DNA of 64,000 bases from Streptomyces sp. NBC_01231 (GTDB taxonomy: Bacteria; Actinomycetota; Actinomycetes; Streptomycetales; Streptomycetaceae): assembly GCA_035999765.1 (NCBI GenBank), contig CP108521.1, positions 11,036,001 through 11,100,000 on the forward strand, in the 5' to 3' direction. The position numbers were made by a program, and so were the translations under genes. The notes beneath the pieces are model-generated. The model was not told the DNA's origin. It did not search any database and was given only the letters and a program-made list of their open reading frames with translations. Every line of letters starts with the position of its first letter. The stretch's first letter is position 1. This document shows, piece after piece, positions 59,494 to 64,000 of this stretch.

Positions 59494-60735
59494 ATGCAGG
59501 TGACCTGCGGAATCGACTGGGCCGAAGACCATCATGACGTGGCGGTGGTTGACCGCGACGCTCGCCTGCTCGGCAAGCTCAGGGTCAGCGACGACGCGGC
59601 GGGCTTCCAGGACCTGCTCCGTCTGCTCGCCGAACACGGCGACACTCCCGACGAACCGATCCCGATCGCGATCGAGACCTCGCGCGGACTCATGGTGGCC
59701 TGTCTGCGGGCCTCCGGGCGCCAAGTGTTCGCGATCAACCCAATGGCCGTGGCACGCTACCGGGACCGGCACGCCGTCTCCCGCAAAAAGTCCGACCACC
59801 AGGACGCCGTCGTCCTGGCGAACATCCTACGGACCGACGCAGAGCATCACCGTCCTCTGCCGGGCGACACTGAGCTGGTCAAGGCGATCGCCGTCCTCGC
59901 CAGAGCCCAGCAGGACGCGGTCTGGGACCGCACCCGCGCCCACAACCGCCTGCGCTCGCACCTGCGCGAGTACTACCCGGCAGTCCTCGAAGCATTTGCC
60001 GACAAGCGCGAGAAGCTACTGGCGCGAGAGGCTCGAGCGATCCTGGCGATCGCGCCCACACAGGCCAAAGCCGCCAAGCTCGCCCGCAGCAAGCTCAAAG
60101 CCGCCGTCAAACAGGCCGGCCGCCAGCGCCGGATCGAAGCCGAGACCGACCGCCTGCTCGAGGTGTTCCGCCGGACCTGGCTTCGTCAGCCGGCCTTGGT
60201 GGAAACGGCGATGGGACACCAAACCCTTGCCTTGCTCGGCCAGCTCGAAGCCGCCTGCAAGGCCTGTGATGAGCTGGCGAGCGCCACCGAGGAGCTCTTC
60301 CTGCAGCACCCCGACGCGGAGATCATCACGAGCTTCCCGGGTCTCGCCGCGCTCACCGGCGCCCGACTCCTCGCCGAAATCGGCGACGACCGCACCCGGT
60401 TCGACACAGCCCGCGATCTGAAGGCTTACGCCGGAAGCGCCCCCGTGACCCGCGAGTCCGCCAAAAGCCGCCGCGTCAGCCACCGCCGGATCAAGAACAG
60501 CCGCCTGGCCGCAACCGGCCGGCACTGGGCTTTCGCCGCACTCACTGCCTCAATCGGCGCCCACGACCACTACAACCGCCGAAGGGAGACCGGCGATCGC
60601 TACTACGCGGCTCTCCGGAACCTCTTCAACCGCATGCTCGGCCAGCTCCACCACTGCCTGACCACCCACCAGAGGTTCGACGAAGCGATCGCATTCGCCC
60701 CACCAAAGCCCTCACCACTCGCCGCAGCCGCTTGA
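59494..60735 (+). CDS. IS110-family transposase
   Basis: 413 aa from ATG 59494 with AAAAGAGG upstream. The N-terminal RuvC-like DEDD domain reads CGIDWAEDHHDVAVVD (first Asp), AIETSRGLM (Glu), and SRKKSDHQDAVVLANILR (two Asp). A coiled central helix is followed by the C-terminal Tnp domain with ITSFPGLAALTGARLLAEIGD and LKAYAGSAPVTRESAKS, which holds the serine region. It is full length without frameshifts, so probably active. IS110 enzymes act as bridge-RNA-guided recombinases. Confidence 0.94.
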   Translation: MQVTCGIDWAEDHHDVAVVDRDARLLGKLRVSDDAAGFQDLLRLLAEHGDTPDEPIPIAIETSRGLMVACLRASGRQVFAINPMAVARYRDRHAVSRKKSDHQDAVVLANILRTDAEHHRPLPGDTELVKAIAVLARAQQDAVWDRTRAHNRLRSHLREYYPAVLEAFADKREKLLAREARAILAIAPTQAKAAKLARSKLKAAVKQAGRQRRIEAETDRLLEVFRRTWLRQPALVETAMGHQTLALLGQLEAACKACDELASATEELFLQHPDAEIITSFPGLAALTGARLLAEIGDDRTRFDTARDLKAYAGSAPVTRESAKSRRVSHRRIKNSRLAATGRHWAFAALTASIGAHDHYNRRRETGDRYYAALRNLFNRMLGQLHHCLTTHQRFDEAIAFAPPKPSPLAAAA

Positions 60736-60756
60736 CCCGATAGCTGCATGGGGTGT

Positions 60757-61356
60757 CTTGTCAGCGCGCACGCGGTCGGGTCGGATGCGCGGCCGGCCCA
60801 CCCCATTGCGGGGCACGCGAACTTTCTCCATCACGGCCTCGAACTGCGGCGAGTCGCCGCGCTGCCCAGCCGTCACCACGATTGACATGGGCTTCTGTCC
60901 CTGCTCGACAGCCAGGTGCAGTTTGGTGGTGAACCCGCCGCGCGAGCGCCCCAGTCCGTGATCAACGGGCTCCGTGAACACACCACCCGGCGGTTCCTTC
61001 TGCAAGTCGCCCTGCTTTCGGGCCCCGGCCGCATGCTGATGAGCGCGACACACCGTGGAGTCGACGCTCAGATCCCACGTGATCGCACCCTTCGCGTCGG
61101 CCAGGGTCTGGAGCTGGGTGAGAACTCGGTGCCAGGTGCCGTCCCGCTGCCATCGGCGGAACAGGTCGTAGATCCGACTCCACGGCCCGTACTCGACGGG
61201 TACGTCCCGCCAGGGGACGCCGGTACGGACCCGGAACCGTATGCCGTCGATCAGCTGCCGCCGCGGCCAAACAGGCGGCCGCCCCGCCTTGGTCCCCTTT
61301 GGCAACAACGGCTCCAGCACCACCCACTGTTCATCCGTGAGATCTCCCCGACCCAT
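60757..61356 (-). pseudogene. IS5-family transposase, N-terminal piece
   Basis: From ATG 61356: LTDEQWVVLEPLLPKGTKAG, then GIRFRVRTGVPWRDVPVEYG, WDLSVDSTVCRAHQHAAG (first catalytic Asp) and FTTKLHLAVEQG, up to RPDRVRADK. The frame then enters the IS110 element and ends after about 14 unrelated codons. The remainder is at 58874-59149. Without the insertion this would be a complete transposase. Its terminal repeats could not be defined with confidence. Confidence 0.85.
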
Positions 61357-61685
61357 GAACCATGATCATCCACAGTGAAAGATCTACTTTCGATACACGG
61401 CCTAGAGCTGGACCTCGATGCTCAGACACTTACTTTCATCGAACCCTGAGGTTGCCCGAGGGCGCCGACACATGCCAGCGCCCCCGCAGGCCGCTTGTTC
61501 GTCTATGTGGATGCCGGTCCGACCCCACCGGGAAGGGCAACTCCTGGATCAAGGGCGCCATCGGCGAGGCCGCACTGTCCGCCTCCCCGGCTGTTATCGC
61601 GGGCCCGCGCGCAGCGTCCAGCGGCTCCGGTGGGACTGTAAGACGTTCGGGTCTGTTCCGTAGTCGGTGGTGACGGAGGGTGTCG
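61357..61685. other. Intergenic stretch without a supported gene
   Basis: 329 bp between two transposase remnants. A GAAAG-ATCTA-CTTTC palindrome lies at 61377-61391 and may belong to an insertion-sequence end. Nothing else is recognised. Confidence 0.5.
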
Positions 61686-62120
61686 TCAGGCCAGGAGGAT
61701 GCGGTGGCGGAGGAGAGGGAAGCTCGCGCGGCCGTACATCTGGCGCTTGATCAGCTTGGTTTTGTTGTTGACTCCTTCGGTGCCGCCGTTGTGGTGCGGC
61801 AGGGTGAGTGCGGCGTTGAATGCGGCGCGGTCCTTCTCGAGGCCCCGGGTGAAGGCATGCAGGTGGGGCAGGTCCTCGGCCTGGACCGAGGTGATCCAGG
61901 TGCTCACCAGGGTGGCATTGCCGTCGGCGGGATCCAGCAGCACGGCGAAGTGGTGGATGAGGTCGGCCAGAGCGGTCATCTCGTGGCAGGCGGTGCGGGC
62001 GGCCTCGATGCGTTCCCGCTGGTGGTCCTTGAGGCGCACTCGCTGTGCCTGACCGGCAGCGTCCGCAGCCGCGACGGCCAACCTGGTCACTCCACCAGCT
62101 CGCGTCGCGAACGCCACAGG
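61686..62120 (-). pseudogene. ISL3-family transposase, C-terminal fragment
   Basis: Encodes DLIHHFAVLLDPADGNATLVSTWI, HLHAFTRGLEKDRAAFNAAL, then LPHHNGGTEGVNNKTKLIKRQMYGRASFPLLRHRILL. The last part is the ISL3 hallmark ending (EG-x-NNK-K-KRQ-YGRA), with the final catalytic Glu in GTEGVNN. The N-terminal two thirds are missing, and the upstream sequence is out of frame and unrelated. Confidence 0.85.
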
Positions 62121-62209
62121 GCATGACAGGCTTCTTCGGCTCTTTCCGCACCGCAACAGCAGCACCATCCGGGACGACATTGGCCACCGGCGCACAACGG
62201 GCTTCTCCT

Positions 62210-62251
62210 CCGTTCCTCGGGCTGCGCCGCACGGCGCAGCCCGAGGAACGG
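62210..62251 (-). terminator. 19-bp hairpin after the secreted peptide gene
   Basis: Perfect 19-bp stem (CCGTTCCTCGGGCTGCGCC and its complement) with the tetraloop GCAC, 40 nt beyond the stop of the leftward peptide gene. It is a strong, probably bidirectional, factor-independent terminator. Confidence 0.85.
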
Positions 62252-62290
62252 ACGCTCCGGATCTGACGGAGGCTCAAACCATCCCCGTGT

Positions 62291-62458
62291 TCACCGAGGG
62301 GGTGCGGGCACCACCGAGTTGGTCGGCAGCGGGGGGTGCGCCGAGGTCGCCCCAGCGGGTGTGCCGGAGGCGGCAATGAGGACGAGACCGACGCTGAGAG
62401 CGGCGGTCGCCAGCCCTGCGGCGACCGCGAGTTTCACGCGATGAGTGATGTTGCGCAT
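62291..62458 (-). CDS. Short secreted peptide with signal sequence
   Basis: 55 aa from ATG 62458 with AAAGGA 6 nt upstream, which makes a real gene likely despite its size. The N-terminus MRNITHRVK is basic, followed by a hydrophobic core (LAVAAGLATAALSVGLVLIA) and a likely cleavage near AGATSA. The mature part would be only about 16 residues, rich in Pro (HPPLPTNSVVPAPPR). No Cys is present, so it is not a lanthipeptide or lipoprotein. Similar tiny exported peptides exist in Streptomyces, but their roles are unclear. A strong terminator follows. Confidence 0.7.
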   Translation of the reverse strand: MRNITHRVKLAVAAGLATAALSVGLVLIAASGTPAGATSAHPPLPTNSVVPAPPR

Positions 62459-62692
62459 GACATCCTTTCGTAGTGTGTGCCAGGTGTTCCAAACCGGCCC
62501 GCAAGGGGGCCGGGGCTGTGGTCACGGTGTGAGCGCGACACCGCCGAGCCGTCCTGGACCCTCTCGCCGACATCAGTCGGGCTCGGCAGTGGCAGCGGGT
62601 AAGGGGGCTTGGTTTGTCGTGACCGGCGTACCCACCGGGCATCTGCGCGGTCAGAGCAGACACCCGACGCGGCCGCCGCAAACCCACGCCTC

Positions 62693-62717
62693 CAGATGTT
62701 GGACATTTGAACATCTG
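62693..62717. promoter_or_regulatory. CAGATGTT-N9-AACATCTG inverted repeat
   Basis: Perfect 8-bp arms with a 9-bp AT-rich spacer, about 235 bp upstream of the peptide gene. It looks like an operator for a dimeric regulator; the protein is unknown. The spacer is unusually AT-rich for this DNA. Confidence 0.5.
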
Positions 62718-63041
62718 AATTGAAGCACACGAACGACCGTTCAAGTCAGCACGCTGTGATGCACCCCACGCCGACAGAAAGTAGGCGGCTTCCCCCGGTG
62801 GCGGGTTCGTCACGACGGGTTGGGATGCGTCTCCGCCCGACGCGCTTGGGACGGGGCGGCTGTTGCCGGCGGCGTGCGCGGTCGGCGAGGCTGCCGCGCA
62901 CGAACGTCGCTCGAGACATCGTCGGCGCTTCGGCTGAGCAGGGGATGACCCAAGGGCACGGCGGAGGGCAGGAGCCAGAAACGAAACGCTCTCCGAGGGC
63001 GCCCCGCCCCGCTCCGTCCCGGGTTCTGGTAGGACGGGCTG
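62718..63041. other. Intergenic stretch without a supported gene
   Basis: 324 bp between the palindrome and the stop of the FAH-family gene. Open frames here have poor bias. I see no terminator or RNA gene. Confidence 0.5.
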
Positions 63042-63950
63042 TCAGGCGATGCGCGTGGTGATGGTGCCGAGGCGTTCCACGGTGACGGTGACGGTGTCGC
63101 CTGAGGTGAGCGGGGGATGGGCGTCGCGGCCGTGGCGGCCCCAGAGTTCGGCGAGGCAGCCGCCGCCGCAGGTGCCGGAGCCGAGGACGTCACCGGGTTT
63201 GACCCAGGTGCCGCGGGAGGAGTACGCGGCCATCTCGGCGAAGGAGAAGGCCATGGAGGCGAGGCTGTCCTGCCCGATCAGAGTGCCGTTGACGGACGCG
63301 GTCATGGCCAGGTCGAAGGACGTACCGCGGCGGGCGGAGGCGAGTTCGTCCGGCGTGACCAGGGCGGGGCCGAGGGTGGAGGCGGTGTCCTTGCCCTTGA
63401 CGGGGCCGAGGGGCACCTGCATCTCGGAGAACTGGATGTCGCGGGCGGACCAGTCGATCAGGATGGTGTACCCGGCGATGTGGGCCTCGGCCTGTTCCGG
63501 GGTGAGATTCGTGCCGGCGCGGCCGATGACGGCGGCCACTTCGAGTTCAAGGTCGAAGGCGGTGCTGCCAGGGGCGATCGGGACCGATGTATCGGGGCCG
63601 ATGATCGCGTAGGGGTTGGTGAAGTAGAAGGCGGGCGCCTCATACCAGCGTGCGGGAACGGTGGCCTGCGGATCGGTGAGCTTGGCGACGCCCTCAACGT
63701 GCTGCTCGAAGACCATGAAGTCGCGAACGGTGGGCGGCTGCGGGATGGGCGCCAACAAAGTGACCTCGCCGGTCTTTCGGACCTGGCGGGGGTCGGTCAG
63801 GGCGTACCGGCCGGCGGCATCGAGGTGTTCGCCGTCGTCGCCGAGCAGGTCCAGCAGGCGTATACCGGGCTCCAGGGCGTGGATGAGGTCGCCGTCGAGG
63901 ACGCCAGCACGTTCGCCGTCCTCGGGGTGGGTGTAGGTGACAAAGCGCAC
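63042..63950 (-). CDS. Fumarylacetoacetate hydrolase (FAH) family protein
   Basis: 302 aa from GTG 63950. It has an N-terminal cap (RFVTYTHPEDGERAGVLDGD) and a catalytic barrel with VRDFMVFEQHV, YFTNPYAIIGPD, and the metal-binding acidic set DLELEVAAVIG (two Glu), ILIDWSARDIQ (Asp), and GKDTASTLGPALVTPDEL. It ends with PGDVLGSGTCGGGC and GRHG. FAH enzymes hydrolyse or decarboxylate beta-diketo acids in aromatic breakdown; the exact substrate is not evident. It looks like a normal chromosomal metabolic gene, with nothing to tie it to the mobile DNA nearby. Confidence 0.92.
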   Translation of the reverse strand: MRFVTYTHPEDGERAGVLDGDLIHALEPGIRLLDLLGDDGEHLDAAGRYALTDPRQVRKTGEVTLLAPIPQPPTVRDFMVFEQHVEGVAKLTDPQATVPARWYEAPAFYFTNPYAIIGPDTSVPIAPGSTAFDLELEVAAVIGRAGTNLTPEQAEAHIAGYTILIDWSARDIQFSEMQVPLGPVKGKDTASTLGPALVTPDELASARRGTSFDLAMTASVNGTLIGQDSLASMAFSFAEMAAYSSRGTWVKPGDVLGSGTCGGGCLAELWGRHGRDAHPPLTSGDTVTVTVERLGTITTRIA

Positions 63951-64000
63951 AGGGGGCTCCGGGCGTGGGTGGGTGCGGGCTGGGTCACAAGGCGCAGGCC

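Larger units (their letters stand above)
59150..60756 (+). mobile_element. IS110-family element inserted at a CT core
   Basis: About 1.6 kb with no inverted repeats. The dinucleotide CT is present at each junction (59150-59151 and 60757-60758). Removing one copy and the element restores the IS5-family gene exactly. It contains a long noncoding left part and one full transposase. Confidence 0.85.

Overview
The window is high-GC DNA with strongly biased third codon positions, GTG starts and many translationally overlapped genes. It reads as Streptomyces (or a close actinomycete), in an accessory region of a linear replicon: a chromosome arm or a linear plasmid. The best evidence for linearity is a telomere-associated protein gene (tap, 37438-39600) and a terminal-protein gene (tpg, 40816-41385).

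Layout. (1) 1-30.5 kb is a defence-like island. It holds a NACHT/STAND protein with a C-terminal PD-(D/E)xK nuclease, an EACC1 + caspase gene pair whose caspase is fused to an Eco29kI-like GIY-YIG nuclease, and a Gabija-like GajA/GajB pair preceded by a HEPN-like protein and a zinc-ribbon/GIY-YIG protein. Next comes a leftward Pycsar-like cassette: membrane effector, Crp-family sensor, class III nucleotide cyclase, STAND NTPase and two unknown proteins. The cyclase C-terminus and the STAND N-terminus carry the same QVGxDY motif. The island ends with a CHAT protease - EAD - membrane protein operon. Mobile DNA lies inside it: an IS5-family element with SRPBCC and ArsR passenger genes splits the Pycsar effector with a 5-bp target duplication, and an IS30 element sits inside a decayed IS3 copy. 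(2) 31-41.4 kb is a Tn7-like module, tnsA-tnsB-tnsC plus two unknown genes running left and a tniQ gene on the same strand. It is interleaved with tap and tpg on the opposite strand, the arrangement expected of a telomeric transposon. (3) 41.5-56.6 kb is plasmid-like DNA: a Myb/SANT protein, helix-turn-helix proteins, a large unknown protein, a DUF574-type methyltransferase, an XRE/DUF397/ATP-binding regulator set, zinc-containing plasmid proteins and a UvrD-like helicase. (4) 56.7-62.2 kb is an insertion-sequence graveyard: a frameshifted IS701-family copy, an intact IS110-family element inside an IS5-family gene at a CT core, and an ISL3 fragment. (5) 62.2-64 kb holds a short secreted peptide gene and a fumarylacetoacetate-hydrolase-family gene.

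How the genes fit together. The cyclase cassette looks like one signalling unit. The STAND protein would sense and oligomerise, the shared motif would recruit the cyclase, and the cyclic nucleotide would act on the membrane effector and be read by the Crp-family protein; in this strain the effector is broken. The caspase-nuclease fusion suggests a nuclease switched by proteolysis. The Tn7-like genes plus tap/tpg suggest an element that both moves and maintains a telomere. No rRNA, tRNA or CRISPR array was seen.
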